Shown: positions 9,316 through 20,309, counted from the first letter of the stretch. The stretch is 64,000 bases of DNA from Planctomycetota bacterium (GCA_029781135.1 JAKOXH010000006.1:212830-276829), one strand, 5' to 3'. The notes: generated from the letters alone by a model not told the origin. Translations and numbers: made by a program.

Positions 9316-10626
9316 GTGGCTCCGCCAACCAACAACGCGACCTCCGCCAATCCCGGCAGCGCACTCAATTACGAGTTGCTGCTCGATTGCGTGCATTGCG
9401 GCCTCTGCACGGCCGCCTGCCCCACTTACGCAGAAACGGGCAACGAAAACGAGAGTCCGCGCGGGCGGATCTACCTCATGCGCGGAGTGACCGACGGCAA
9501 ACTCGAACTCAGCGACCGCGTGCGCGGGCACCTCGAACTCTGCCTCGATTGCCGGGCGTGCGAAACGGCGTGCCCCTCCGGCGTGCAGTACGGCAAACTG
9601 ATCGAGCCGTTTCGCATCGCGATGGATCAAGTGGCCGATGCACCGCCGAAAGACGATTGGTTCCGCCGCCATATTCTGTTGGGGCTTTTCCCGTATGCCG
9701 GCAAATTACGCCGGGCGTTGATTCCCGCGCGAATCGCTCAACGCACCGGTTTGCTGAAGCTCTTGCAGGCAACCGGAATAACACGCCTCTTGCCCGTGCA
9801 ACTGCAGCGTATGGTCGCGATGCTGCCGCCGCCGCGGCGGAATGAAGGACCGCTGCCCGAATTCCTGCCAGCCATCGGCCGACGTCGGGCTACCGTCGCC
9901 CTGTTCACCGGCTGCGTGGGCGACGCCATGTTCCGTCACGTGAACTGGGCCACCGCGCGCGTGCTTCAGCAAAACGGTTGCGATGTCCACGTGCCGCCCA
10001 CACAGGTTTGTTGCGGCGCCATTCATTTCCATGCCGGCTCGAGTGACCCTGCCCGCAAGATGGCGGACGACAATCTCGCCGCGTTTCCGCTCGAACGGTT
10101 CGATGCGATCATCAACAACGTGGCTGGCTGCGGCTCGATGCTCAAGGATTACGGCTATCATTGGCACGATGACCGGCAAGGCGTACGCGCCGCTTGGGCC
10201 GCCAAAGTCCGCGACGTCAACGAATTCCTTGATGAGCTCGGCCCAATTCGCCCTGAAGGCGAAATCCATGCCGTCGCCACTTATCACGACGCTTGCCACT
10301 TGCTACACGCGCAGAAGATCCAAGACCCACCGCGCCGGCTCCTGGCACTTGTTCCCGGCCTGCAATTGCACGAGCTCCCGGAGACCGAACTCTGCTGCGG
10401 TGCCGCCGGCACGTATAACCTGACGCAGCCCGAGATGTCCTCACGCCTCAGCCGGCGAAAACTGGACAACATTCGCAAAACGGGTGCTCGCGTGCTCGTT
10501 ACTTCCAACGCCGGCTGCGCGCTGCAAATCGCCCGTGAAGCCCGCGAGCAAGGTGAACCACTGGCCGTCGTTCACCCGATGGAAGTGCTCGACTGGAGCT
10601 ACCGGCGTGCGAAGCCAGAGTGGTGA
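9316..10626 (+). CDS. glcF: Glycolate oxidase iron-sulfur subunit GlcF
   Basis: 436 aa from a GTG start. Two N-terminal [4Fe-4S] motifs are visible: CVHCGLCTAACPTY at about residue 26 and CLDCRACETACPSG at about 76. They are followed by two CCG domains: FTGCVGDAMF..CCGAIHFH and YHDACHLLH..LCCGAAGTYNL. This is the standard GlcF/heterodisulfide-reductase-D-like layout, and it passes electrons from the flavin subunits to the quinone pool at the membrane. It is the last gene of the glc operon, separated from glcE by a 200-base repeat-rich gap. Confidence 0.92.
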   Translation: MAPPTNNATSANPGSALNYELLLDCVHCGLCTAACPTYAETGNENESPRGRIYLMRGVTDGKLELSDRVRGHLELCLDCRACETACPSGVQYGKLIEPFRIAMDQVADAPPKDDWFRRHILLGLFPYAGKLRRALIPARIAQRTGLLKLLQATGITRLLPVQLQRMVAMLPPPRRNEGPLPEFLPAIGRRRATVALFTGCVGDAMFRHVNWATARVLQQNGCDVHVPPTQVCCGAIHFHAGSSDPARKMADDNLAAFPLERFDAIINNVAGCGSMLKDYGYHWHDDRQGVRAAWAAKVRDVNEFLDELGPIRPEGEIHAVATYHDACHLLHAQKIQDPPRRLLALVPGLQLHELPETELCCGAAGTYNLTQPEMSSRLSRRKLDNIRKTGARVLVTSNAGCALQIAREAREQGEPLAVVHPMEVLDWSYRRAKPEW

Positions 10627-10638
10627 GGACGCACCGAC

Positions 10639-10690
10639 GTGGCTGCGTCTCTCCGAGACGCGAATGCGAGTCTCGGAGAGACTCGCCCAC
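10639..10690. repeat. Inverted repeat (TCTCCGAGACGCG family)
   Basis: GAGTCTCGGAGAGACTCGCC and the facing GTCTCTCCGAGACGCG form a hairpin in the convergent gap between glcF and the kinase gene. It could end both transcripts. A related half copy lies at 11990-12026. Confidence 0.65.
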
Positions 10691-10693
10691 ATA

Positions 10694-11608
10694 TTACACC
10701 AGCGCGAAGCTCTTAATTTCCAGCCGCACCAAACGACTGGCAAGCTCGCTGGCCGATGCCGGCCGGCGCAGCGGATCTTTGGCGAGCATCCCATGCACCA
10801 GTTCGGCGACCGGCTCCGGCGTATCGGGCCGCAACACGCGAATATCCGTGGGCTTCGCCTCGCGGTGAAGTGTCGCTAGCTCGGCGGGGTCTTCGGTTTC
10901 CCACGGCCGCTGGCCGGTGAGCATTTCATAAAGCGTGACGCCGAGGCTATAGATATCGCTGCGTGGCCCTGCGGCGAGCGTCGACGTCACCATTTCCGGG
11001 GCAATGTACGCGAGCGTGCCGGCCAGTGGCCGCGACGCCCAGTGGCTGGCTTCATGCGTCGTCTGCACGCAGCCGAAATCAAAAAGCGTGGCATGACCCG
11101 AGGGTGAAACAAAGATGTTCGCCGGTTTTACATCGGTGTGGATCATACCCGTCGTTGCGAAGAGTGCCGCCAGGCCATCGGCCGTCTGCCGGGCAATCCA
11201 CAATGCCAGCGGCACCGGCAATCGCTCGCGGTCGTCGATAACGTTAGCAAGCGAAGCACCTTCGAGTTTCGGTGTGACAATGTAAAACGGCGGCTCTTGC
11301 ACGCTGGCCGAAAGCACCGGCAATAAATTTGGGTGGGTCACCTTGCTGCCGACCCACGCCTCGCGGCGCTGCATTTCAATGGCGAGCGCATCCCGCCACC
11401 ATTCCTTGCGCAGCACTTTAATGACGTACGCCACCGGCTGGTTCTGCGGGCCATCGGCCGGCCGCGCGGAATACACGCGTGTGTAGTTGCCTTCGCCAAG
11501 CGGCTTGACGAGTTGCCAGGCGCCAAGTCGCCCAACAAGATTTTGGGGCGTTGCCGCGGCCGAGGCGTCTTGCCGTGCCGCCACATACGTTGTTTCAACG
11601 GTAGCCAT
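10694..11608 (-). CDS. Cytosolic Ser/Thr protein kinase (Hanks type, non-RD)
   Basis: 304 aa from the ATG at 11608. Kinase subdomains in order: Gly-rich loop LGEGNYTRVYSA, VIKV with the ATP-binding Lys, the catalytic loop HTDVKPANIF, DFGCVQT for metal binding, GTLAYIAPEM as the APE motif, SDIYSLGVTLYEMLTGQRPW, and a final Arg-containing helix DPLRRPASASELA. The catalytic loop has Thr where most kinases have Arg (HRD), so it is a non-RD kinase that may not need activation-loop phosphorylation. No transmembrane segment or sensor domain follows the kinase domain, unlike the large planctomycete kinases. Its targets are unknown. Confidence 0.9.
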   Translation of the reverse strand: MATVETTYVAARQDASAAATPQNLVGRLGAWQLVKPLGEGNYTRVYSARPADGPQNQPVAYVIKVLRKEWWRDALAIEMQRREAWVGSKVTHPNLLPVLSASVQEPPFYIVTPKLEGASLANVIDDRERLPVPLALWIARQTADGLAALFATTGMIHTDVKPANIFVSPSGHATLFDFGCVQTTHEASHWASRPLAGTLAYIAPEMVTSTLAAGPRSDIYSLGVTLYEMLTGQRPWETEDPAELATLHREAKPTDIRVLRPDTPEPVAELVHGMLAKDPLRRPASASELASRLVRLEIKSFALV

Positions 11609-12035
11609 GCGTGCGGAGTGAGTGCTGGCACGCACCAACGCTGCGGTGTGGCCTCACACGTAAGAGAAAAGCGCCTCGCGGCGTGCGGGAACGCCGCGAG
11701 ACGAAAGAACTGGGTCTGCGAATGAGATCGGATGTGCCGGTCGCGAAAATACAACCAGCGCGGTGGGCACGGCACACCTTGCCAAGTTAAATCAACTTCG
11801 AAGAGGGTCGCCCAATTTTGTGCTCAAGGTCATTCTGCACGATTGAGCGTGGTTGTTGAAGTAGTCGCGCCGAAAATCACGCCACGATTTACGGTTCGGA
11901 GCCCGCAGCGCAAGCAAGGGCAATGTGCGTCGCCCCAACGGCTCTTGCTTGCGCTGCGAGCTTCGATCAAGCGGCTGTGGATAGCATATGAGGTGCGGAA
12001 TCCGCGTCTCGGAGAGACACGGCCACGTGCTGCTA
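11609..12035. other. Gap with two repeat families
   Basis: No gene was seen. The stretch holds the AGCGCAAGCAAGG hairpin (11899-11963) and a partial TCTCGGAGAGAC element (11990-12026). The first 100 bases are probably the leader of the kinase gene. Confidence 0.5.
11899..11963. repeat. Inverted repeat (CGCAGCGCAAGCAAGG family)
   Basis: GAGCCCGCAGCGCAAGCAAG and CTTGCTTGCGCTGCGAGC face each other across a loop of about 20 bases. A read-through would give the SPQRKQG motif. Confidence 0.75.
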
Positions 12036-13073
12036 TCACGCGCCGATATACCGTGCTTGCACGGTTCGCGCAGTCGCCACGTCATTCGTCCCGCCGACAA
12101 TCGTCCGCCCATCGGCAAACACAGTGAGGACGTAGCTATCAATGTAGAGCCGCACGAGGTACGGATTTCGCTCGACTCGGCCGACAGGTTTCAACCGCGA
12201 TGCCAGGTCATCAAGCGAGATAGCCGTGCCGGCAACGGCGCTCAACTGCACGGCATTCCGGCCGCACAATACCGCCGATGCATCGCCACGCTCGCCGGAA
12301 AGCCACAAGAATTCGCGATGCTTGCACACGCGGCAATCGCCACCGACAGCAAGCTTCGTAAGATCGACGTGGCGGACCTGGTTATCCCACAGGTCGATGA
12401 TGGCGAGTCGTCGGCTGACCGCCTCGCGATGCCCGCTGAGAATTTTGAGTGCCTCCGCTGCCTCGATCGACGCCACCACATTCACAATCGGTCCGATGAT
12501 TCCGGCCGTGTCGCATGTGGGCGTCGTGCCGGGCGGGGGCGCATCGGCAATGAGGCAGGCCAAACAGGCCGTTTCGCCGGGCAAGATCGTCATCGTCTGG
12601 CCCTCGGCCCCGATGCAGCCACCATACACCCACGGCTTACCGTGTTTCACCGCGAAATCATTCACTAGCAGCCGAGTGCCGAAGTTGTCGGTGCCATCCA
12701 CAATCACATCGATATCGCCGGCGAGTTTGGCAATGTTCAAGTGCGTGATATCCGCAACGATCGGTTCGATCTCGATCTCGGAATTGATGCGTCGCAACTT
12801 ATTCGCCGCAGCGATCGCCTTCGGCAAATTCCCGACAACATCTTGCTCGTCATATAGGACCTGCCGCTGCAAATTATTGAGCTCGACGAAATCGCGGTCG
12901 ACGATGCGCACGAAGCCCACGCCCGCCCGCACAAGCGTCTCGGCCACCACGGAACCCAGGGCACCACAGCCGCACACGAGCGCGCGGGCCGACGCCAACC
13001 GTCGTTGGCCTTCCACGCCCAGCGGAGCAAATCGCGCCTGGCGGTCGTAACGGGATGAAATGCCGTCCGTCAT
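12036..13073 (-). CDS. ThiF/MoeB/HesA-family E1-like adenylyltransferase
   Basis: 345 aa. The nucleotide-binding loop VCGCGALGSVVAE lies near residue 35, followed by RIVDRDFVELNNLQRQVLY, which is the ThiF/MoeB signature with the Arg finger. DGTDNFGTRLLVND holds the Asp that binds Mg-ATP. CLAC and CRVC supply the four zinc ligands. It would adenylate the C-terminal Gly of a ubiquitin-like sulfur carrier (ThiS or MoaD). The 70-residue C-terminal extension (SAVLCGRNAVQLS onward) is absent from E. coli ThiF and may be a small ThiS/MoaD-binding or regulatory domain. No thi or moa genes are nearby, so thiamine and molybdopterin roles cannot be separated. The ATG at 13073 is preferred to a TTG upstream. 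Confidence 0.85.
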   Translation of the reverse strand: MTDGISSRYDRQARFAPLGVEGQRRLASARALVCGCGALGSVVAETLVRAGVGFVRIVDRDFVELNNLQRQVLYDEQDVVGNLPKAIAAANKLRRINSEIEIEPIVADITHLNIAKLAGDIDVIVDGTDNFGTRLLVNDFAVKHGKPWVYGGCIGAEGQTMTILPGETACLACLIADAPPPGTTPTCDTAGIIGPIVNVVASIEAAEALKILSGHREAVSRRLAIIDLWDNQVRHVDLTKLAVGGDCRVCKHREFLWLSGERGDASAVLCGRNAVQLSAVAGTAISLDDLASRLKPVGRVERNPYLVRLYIDSYVLTVFADGRTIVGGTNDVATARTVQARYIGA

Positions 13074-13146
13074 GCGGATAGTTGCCAATTACTTACAGAT
13101 TGCAAAATGTCGTCTACTCATACGAATCAACGAACATGCCTATTAT

Positions 13147-13168
13147 GTTTTGTTTTGTTTTGTTTTTT
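13147..13168. repeat. T-rich microsatellite (TGTTT)n
   Basis: Four to five TTTTG units sit directly beside the left arm of the following inverted repeat. Confidence 0.7.
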
Positions 13169-13284
13169 GTCCGCAGATGACGCAGATGATCGCGGATGGA
13201 ATTTATATCAGATTGTTGGGGTTGGTCAGTCTTGGGAAAGACTTGGAAAACATCATCTGCGAATATCCGCGTCATCCGCGGACC
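13169..13284. repeat. Inverted repeat (CCGCAGATGACGCAGATG family)
   Basis: GTCCGCAGATGACGCAGATG and ATCCGCGTCATCCGCGGAC are facing arms, each made of a 9-base periodic unit and separated by about 55 bases. A read-through would give the SADDADDRG motif. Confidence 0.8.
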
Positions 13285-13341
13285 AATCTGGCTAAATTGC
13301 GTGGATATAGATCCGATTGGTCGTCGAGAAACCTTTGCTGT

Positions 13342-13713
13342 CTATCCCGTCCCTGGTGCGAAATCGACTGGCCGTCGCGGCGCAAGTCGACGTAATCCAA
13401 TCGTCCCATCATACGTGGCGATCACTGCACCGCCATCCATGGCCTGCAATTCAACTCGATAGACATGCGGCATCTCAGGCGTCCACAGGCACGGGTCGGT
13501 TATAACTGCCTCAGCAACATTTGCCTGCTTCGCATCCAACTGGCGAAATGCAAATTCCGCCGGCAGCGTTCGACCATGTTCGCAAAACGGCCCACGCACG
13601 GTGCCCCGCAGCACTGCGCTTGCCGGGCCTCCGTATCGCGCCCGCACATGGGCTGCCATGTCGGTTACATCGCCAACTGAAATTTCGAATTGATCCTGAC
13701 CCATACTTGCCAT
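13342..13713 (-). CDS. Short GH2-like immunoglobulin-sandwich protein
   Basis: 123 aa from the ATG at 13713. The C-terminal half, ITDPCLWTPEMPHVYRVELQ then GTIGLRRL, closely resembles the end of the beta-sandwich domain that precedes the TIM barrel in family 2 glycoside hydrolases (DPxLWxPExPxLY...GxRxI). No barrel or catalytic Glu follows; the frame stops after APRRPVDFAPGTG. It may be a remnant of a larger enzyme or a free-standing carbohydrate-binding fold. No signal peptide was seen. It lies just upstream of uvrA's end, separated by a repeat hairpin. Confidence 0.55.
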   Translation of the reverse strand: MASMGQDQFEISVGDVTDMAAHVRARYGGPASAVLRGTVRGPFCEHGRTLPAEFAFRQLDAKQANVAEAVITDPCLWTPEMPHVYRVELQAMDGGAVIATYDGTIGLRRLAPRRPVDFAPGTG

Positions 13714-13717
13714 AGAT

Positions 13718-13785
13718 CTCACGCCAAGGCGCAAAGTCGCCAAGAGTCCGTTATGTTCCTTTGCGTCTTTGCGCCTTGGCATGAG
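13718..13785. repeat. Inverted repeat (CGCCAAGGCGCAAAG family) overlapping the uvrA 3' end
   Basis: CTCACGCCAAGGCGCAAAG and CTTTGCGCCTTGGCATGAG are facing arms around a loop of about 25 bases. The right arm supplies the last 12 codons and the stop region of uvrA. Confidence 0.85.
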
Positions 13786-16780
13786 ACTTCTCGATCTCCG
13801 CCTCGCCATTCAAAGCCTTTTCGCGCGCGAAGGCACTCGCCAAAACCCGTCCCGTTGCCGACTCGCCACATTCGGCAACCTCTTCCGGCGTCCCTGCAAC
13901 GACGACCCGACCACCATTCTCAGCAGCGCCTGGCCCGAGGTCGATCAGCCAATCCGCAGCTTTCATCAGTTGGAGATTGTGCTCCACGACAATCAGGGAA
14001 TGGCCGACCTCGAGCAAGGCGTCAAAGCAATCCATCAATTGTACAATGTCGGAGAAGTGCAGGCCGGTCGTCGGTTCGTCCAGAATAAAGAGTGTTCGGC
14101 CGCGGCGTTTCGCGGCCAGGTGAGCAGCCAGCTTCAATCGCTGTGCTTCGCCGCCGGAAAGCGTTGTCGCCGGCTGGCCCAGCCGCAAATAATCGAGGCC
14201 GACATCGAGCAGGAATTTTAACTTTGCTTGCACTTTCCGTTGGCCGCGAAAAAAAGTGAATGCCTCGCGGGCCGTCATGTCGAGCACTTCGGCAATGTTG
14301 AGCCCGCGGTACTTTACTTCGAGCACTTGCTGGCGAAACCGTTTGCCGCCACACTCCGGGCATTTCATGTAGACATTGGCCATGAACTGCATATCGATGG
14401 CCAAAAAACCGTCGCCGTCACACGTCTCGCAGCGGCCACCTTCCACATTGAAGCTGAAATGACCGGCCGTGAGGCCGCGCGTGCGGGCATCGATTTGCTC
14501 CGCGAACAGCGTGCGAATCGGATCGAGTGCTTTCAGGTACGTTGCGGGGTTCGACCGTGGCGAGCGGCCAATCGGGCTCTGATCGATGTGGATGACATCT
14601 TCCAATTGACCCGCACCGAGCACATCGTCATATTCCAGCGGTGCCGGAAGATCGGCCGGTTCGCTGTCTTTGTGAAGCCGCCGAGCTAAGGCGGGATATA
14701 ACGTCTTATCCACCAGCGTGCTCTTACCAGCCCCGCTCACGCCCGTTACCAGACATAACACACCGAGTGGAAACTCCAGCGAGAGATTCTGCAAATTATT
14801 GCCCCGCGCACCACGCAGTTTCAGCCAACCCTGCGAAGTCTTGCGACGCGGGCTACCGCTCGAAGCACCGCTGCGACCCGCGAGCCAATTGCCGGTGCGA
14901 TTGTCCTTTGCTCGCTCCAATTGCTGCGGCGTCCCTTGAAAAGTGATCTGTCCACCTTCGCTGCCTGCCCCAGGGCCAAATTCCACCACCTGCTTCGCCC
15001 GACGAATGATCTCCTCTTCATGCTCGACGACCACCACCGTGTTGCCACGCTGATGCAGTCGCTCAATTGCACTCGCCAGCGGCTCGACATCGGCCGGATG
15101 CAATCCAATCGAAGGTTCATCCAGCACGTAGAGCATATCGACGAGATTCGACCCCAGCGTCGTGGTGAGCGCCACCCGCTGTGCCTCCCCGCCGCTCAGC
15201 GTTCGCAGCGCGCGATCGATTGTCAGATATCCAACGCCCACATCAACCAAGTACGATAGCCTCGATTGCACATCAGCCAGCAAGGGCCGTGCGATCTTCT
15301 GTTGCCAATCGGCAAGCTCCAGATGGTTAAAGAAATTCAATGCCTCTTGGATTTTGAATCTGCACACGTCCGCAAAGCTGCTGCCGCCAACACGAATCGC
15401 CCGCACCTCCGGCTTGAGGCGTGTGCCGTGGCACGCGGGGCACACCTGGTACGATCGCCAACGGCTCAAAAACACCCGCAAGTGCATCTTATATTTGCGC
15501 CGTTCCAGCCAACGGAAGAACCCGTTCAGCCCGCCGAAATTGCGTTCAGGCACACCCTCGACAATGATTCGTCGCTCGTCTTCCGACAGCTCTGCGTAAG
15601 GTACATCAACGCGTACTTTGTAATCCTCCGCCAATGCAAGCAGTTCTTCCAGTTCGTGCGCGTACGACGGTGAGTTCCACGGCGCAATCGCACCCTCACG
15701 CAAAGTCTTGTGTGGATCTGGTACAACGCGGTCCATATCCGTGACCACGATATTTCCAAAGCCCTCGCACTCGGGGCACGCACCTAGCGGCCGATTGAAA
15801 TTGAATAGCTGTGGCTCCGGCTCCGGATACTCGATACCGCAAGCGTTACATCGTAGCTCTATGCTGAACGAAAACCGCTGCCATGTGTGCTCGTCGATGA
15901 CTTGCTCGTAGGGTGGGCATTGCCCACCCTCCTTCTTTGAACCCTCTCCCTCCGGGAGAGGGCAGGGTGAGGGCGCATCGGTTGTCGCTACTTCACGCTC
16001 TCGGGTGCTACTGGTTTTGCCAGTGCTGCCTCTGGCGGAAGAGGCGGTGGTGGGGGGTGCCCACCCTACGAGGACGACGCATCCGCCATCGCCCGCCGCA
16101 AATGCCGTTTCGAGCGAATCGCGCAGCCGCTCGGCCGATTGTTCACCCGATGTTAGCCGATCCAGGACTATTGTCGCGCCATCGCCAGCCTTTAGCCGCT
16201 TCGCCAGTGCCGGCTCAAGCGACTCGGTGCGTCCTGCCACAATCGCGCGCACGTAACCAAGACCGACCAGATCCGCGATCCACTGCTCGACAGGCTCATC
16301 ATCCGGCACGCGTGCATCAAAGCCAATCACGAGGCGCTGCCCAGCCGGCAGCCCGGCAATCGCTTGCGAGGCACTCTCGGGTGAATCGCGCCGCACCGGC
16401 TGTCCACAGCTGTAGCAGTTAACTTCGCCGACGCGGGCAAACAAGAGACTCAGATACTCGTTGACCTCGGTCACGGTGCCAACCGTCGTACGGTTCGAGC
16501 GGCTCGGGTTCTTATGCGTCACGGCAATCGCCGGTGGAATGCCGTCGATCCGCTCGGCTTGCGGCTTATCCAACTGTTCAAGAAATTGCCGCGTGTAGGC
16601 CGAGAAGCTCTCGATGTAGCGGCGCTGCCCCTCGGCGTACAACGTATCGAGCGCCATGCTCGTTTTGCCGCTGCCCGAAACACCGCAAAACACGATGAGC
16701 TCGCCATGCGGCAAATCGAGATCGACGTGCTGCAGGTTATTCACTGCCACGCCGCGCAGCTCAATCGCTCTTCGCCCCAC
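13751..16780 (-). CDS. uvrA: Excinuclease ABC subunit A (UvrA)
   Basis: 1009 aa, longer than the usual 940. Walker A motifs GVSGSGKTSMALDTLYAEG (near residue 33) and GVSGAGKSTLVDKTLYPAL mark the two ABC modules. The ABC signatures are TLSGGEAQRVALTT and TLSGGEAQRLKLAA, with Walker B YVLDEPSIGLHP and FILDEPTTGLHF. Zinc modules are CNACGIEYP..CPECEGFG and CETCDGDGF..CPECGGKRF. UvrA scans DNA for damage and loads UvrB in nucleotide excision repair. Two parts are repeat-derived: residues about 237-291, an in-frame insertion of several repeat types, and the C-terminal KSHAKAQRRKGT, read from an inverted-repeat arm. The N-terminal half diverges from E. coli UvrA after the first Walker A (IDGIPPAIAVTHK), so a UvrA paralogue role is possible. 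Confidence 0.93.
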   Translation of the reverse strand: MGRRAIELRGVAVNNLQHVDLDLPHGELIVFCGVSGSGKTSMALDTLYAEGQRRYIESFSAYTRQFLEQLDKPQAERIDGIPPAIAVTHKNPSRSNRTTVGTVTEVNEYLSLLFARVGEVNCYSCGQPVRRDSPESASQAIAGLPAGQRLVIGFDARVPDDEPVEQWIADLVGLGYVRAIVAGRTESLEPALAKRLKAGDGATIVLDRLTSGEQSAERLRDSLETAFAAGDGGCVVLVGWAPPTTASSARGSTGKTSSTREREVATTDAPSPCPLPEGEGSKKEGGQCPPYEQVIDEHTWQRFSFSIELRCNACGIEYPEPEPQLFNFNRPLGACPECEGFGNIVVTDMDRVVPDPHKTLREGAIAPWNSPSYAHELEELLALAEDYKVRVDVPYAELSEDERRIIVEGVPERNFGGLNGFFRWLERRKYKMHLRVFLSRWRSYQVCPACHGTRLKPEVRAIRVGGSSFADVCRFKIQEALNFFNHLELADWQQKIARPLLADVQSRLSYLVDVGVGYLTIDRALRTLSGGEAQRVALTTTLGSNLVDMLYVLDEPSIGLHPADVEPLASAIERLHQRGNTVVVVEHEEEIIRRAKQVVEFGPGAGSEGGQITFQGTPQQLERAKDNRTGNWLAGRSGASSGSPRRKTSQGWLKLRGARGNNLQNLSLEFPLGVLCLVTGVSGAGKSTLVDKTLYPALARRLHKDSEPADLPAPLEYDDVLGAGQLEDVIHIDQSPIGRSPRSNPATYLKALDPIRTLFAEQIDARTRGLTAGHFSFNVEGGRCETCDGDGFLAIDMQFMANVYMKCPECGGKRFRQQVLEVKYRGLNIAEVLDMTAREAFTFFRGQRKVQAKLKFLLDVGLDYLRLGQPATTLSGGEAQRLKLAAHLAAKRRGRTLFILDEPTTGLHFSDIVQLMDCFDALLEVGHSLIVVEHNLQLMKAADWLIDLGPGAAENGGRVVVAGTPEEVAECGESATGRVLASAFAREKALNGEAEIEKSHAKAQRRKGT
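15909..16071. repeat. Composite repeat insertion inside uvrA
   Basis: GTAGGGTGGGCATTGCCCACC at 15909 and the facing GGGTGCCCACCCTACG at about 16057-16072 bracket the block. A third hairpin, CCCTCTCCCTCCGGGAGAGG, lies within it at 15942-15973. The block length keeps the uvrA frame. In translation it gives VGWAPPTT, PSPCPLPEGEG and GGQCPPYE. Confidence 0.8.
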
Positions 16781-16868
16781 GCTGCATGCTCCAGCCGAAA
16801 GAAAATGAAAATCGCGAATCCTTTATCGTAGGCGATGGGCGGACTCCCGTCGATTGGCCATCCAGTGG

Positions 16869-16874
16869 TATAAT
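16869..16874 (+). promoter_or_regulatory. Candidate -10 hexamer TATAAT
   Basis: TATAAT lies 34 bases before the GTG start of the small membrane protein. This position argues for the GTG at 16908 over the TTG at 16854. No good -35 box was seen. Confidence 0.35.
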
Positions 16875-16907
16875 CTGGTCATCAGTTCGCTGGGTCGAGG
16901 TTTCGTC

Positions 16908-17222
16908 GTGCAACGCTCCGATAAATTTGTCAATCCGTTCTATGGTTTGCTGCTCGTCGCGGGCCTCGCGTTCGCCATGACGGCCGTCTGCTACGGCGTG
17001 ATGGCATTCCGCGAAGCACGCCCAGTTGCCGCGGCCAATGGAGCGAAGGCAAACGAACAACACCCGCTGCTCGTGTGGATGAGCAAGCACGGCGAAAAAT
17101 CGCTGCTCATTGAGCTGGCGTTCCTCGCCGCGTTCACATTCGGCGCCATCGGCACCGACGACTTTTGGCAACGCCGAAAGCGAACAAAGAAGGATTCTCA
17201 GGAGACCGCTAATCTACGCTAA
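16908..17222 (+). CDS. Small two-span membrane protein, unknown function
   Basis: 104 aa from the GTG at 16908. There are two predicted membrane spans: YGLLLVAGLAFAMTAVCYGV (residues about 12-31) and a second near SLLIELAFLAAFTFGAIG (about 68-86). Between them is a short hydrophilic, probably external loop. The C-terminus is strongly basic (RRKRTKKD), so both ends are likely cytoplasmic. It is divergent from uvrA and upstream of a cupin gene. No family was recognised; the sequence type is common among planctomycete small membrane proteins. Confidence 0.6.
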   Translation: MQRSDKFVNPFYGLLLVAGLAFAMTAVCYGVMAFREARPVAAANGAKANEQHPLLVWMSKHGEKSLLIELAFLAAFTFGAIGTDDFWQRRKRTKKDSQETANLR

Positions 17223-17285
17223 TGGGACGCTAATTATTGTAACTGCTGATACAATTCATCGATGATTGCATTGACAATTGTCGGC

Positions 17286-17311
17286 CGTTTAGCCGCGACG
17301 CGGAGCGGGGC
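17286..17311 (+). repeat. CGTTTAGCC element, copy 2 (truncated)
   Basis: CGTTTAGCCGCGACGCG followed by GAGCGGGGCG. The second block is degenerate. It lies between two plus-strand genes. Confidence 0.75.
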
Positions 17312-17406
17312 GTGCACGGCTCGTTCATTGTCATCGCAAGATCCAATAATCCTCTCCAGTCATTCGCGAAGATTCGCAGCCCTCAAAACAATTTAGGCTG
17401 ATCAAC

Positions 17407-17799
17407 ATGCAACTCAAAAAACTTACCGAAGTCCCTGCGAACGAAGTCGCAATGGAAGGCGCCGCCGGCTGCCGCGTGCGGTGGCTGATTGGAGAAAAGG
17501 ATAACGCCCCGACGTTCGCCATGCGCGAGTTCGAGGTTGCCCCCGGCGGACACACGCCGCGCCACTTCCACGATTACGAACATGAGGTGTACGTGCTGGC
17601 CGGCAAAGGCAAGATCGTCGACGGCGACCGCGAACTATCGCTAGCCGCCGGCGACGTGGTGTTCGTCGCCCCGAACGACGTCCACCAGTTCCGCAACACC
17701 GGCAGCGAACCAATGCGCTTCCTGTGTCTCATCCCTAATTCCGCCACGGGCAAAAGTGTTAGCGTCGTTCCAGAATGCGGTATTGAGACCAATTCGTAA
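17407..17799 (+). CDS. Cupin-domain protein
   Basis: 130 aa, a single conserved beta-barrel. Cupin motif 1 is GGHTPRHFHDYEHEVYVLAGKG read in pieces: HTPRHFHDYEHE supplies the two His and one Glu metal ligands, then YVLAGKGKI. Motif 2 is GDVVFVAPNDVHQFRNTG, with the last metal-binding His. All four typical metal ligands are therefore present, so an Fe- or Mn-dependent enzyme or a sugar-binding sensor is possible. It stands alone downstream of the small membrane protein. The substrate is unknown. Confidence 0.85.
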   Translation: MQLKKLTEVPANEVAMEGAAGCRVRWLIGEKDNAPTFAMREFEVAPGGHTPRHFHDYEHEVYVLAGKGKIVDGDRELSLAAGDVVFVAPNDVHQFRNTGSEPMRFLCLIPNSATGKSVSVVPECGIETNS

Positions 17800-17831
17800 A
17801 TTTCGTCCTTTCGTAACGGAATGTCGAGTTG

Positions 17832-17911
17832 TTTCACGCAGGGACGCGGAGAACGCAGAGGCAGGGCGCCGATGGTTGTGTCCTCTGCGCCTCTGCGACT
17901 CTGCGTGAGAC
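17832..17911. repeat. Inverted repeat (CACGCAGGGACGCGGAG family)
   Basis: TTTCACGCAGGGACGCGGAG with AACGCAGAGGC on the left faces GCCTCTGCGACTCTGCGTGA on the right. It lies in the gap between the cupin gene and ligA and may act as a transcription barrier. Confidence 0.75.
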
Positions 17912-17966
17912 TAATCACCAAAACGTCTGTTGGTCGCGAATCGTCCGCAAAACTAAAAGACGGTGA

Positions 17967-20309
<2,343 letters not shown>

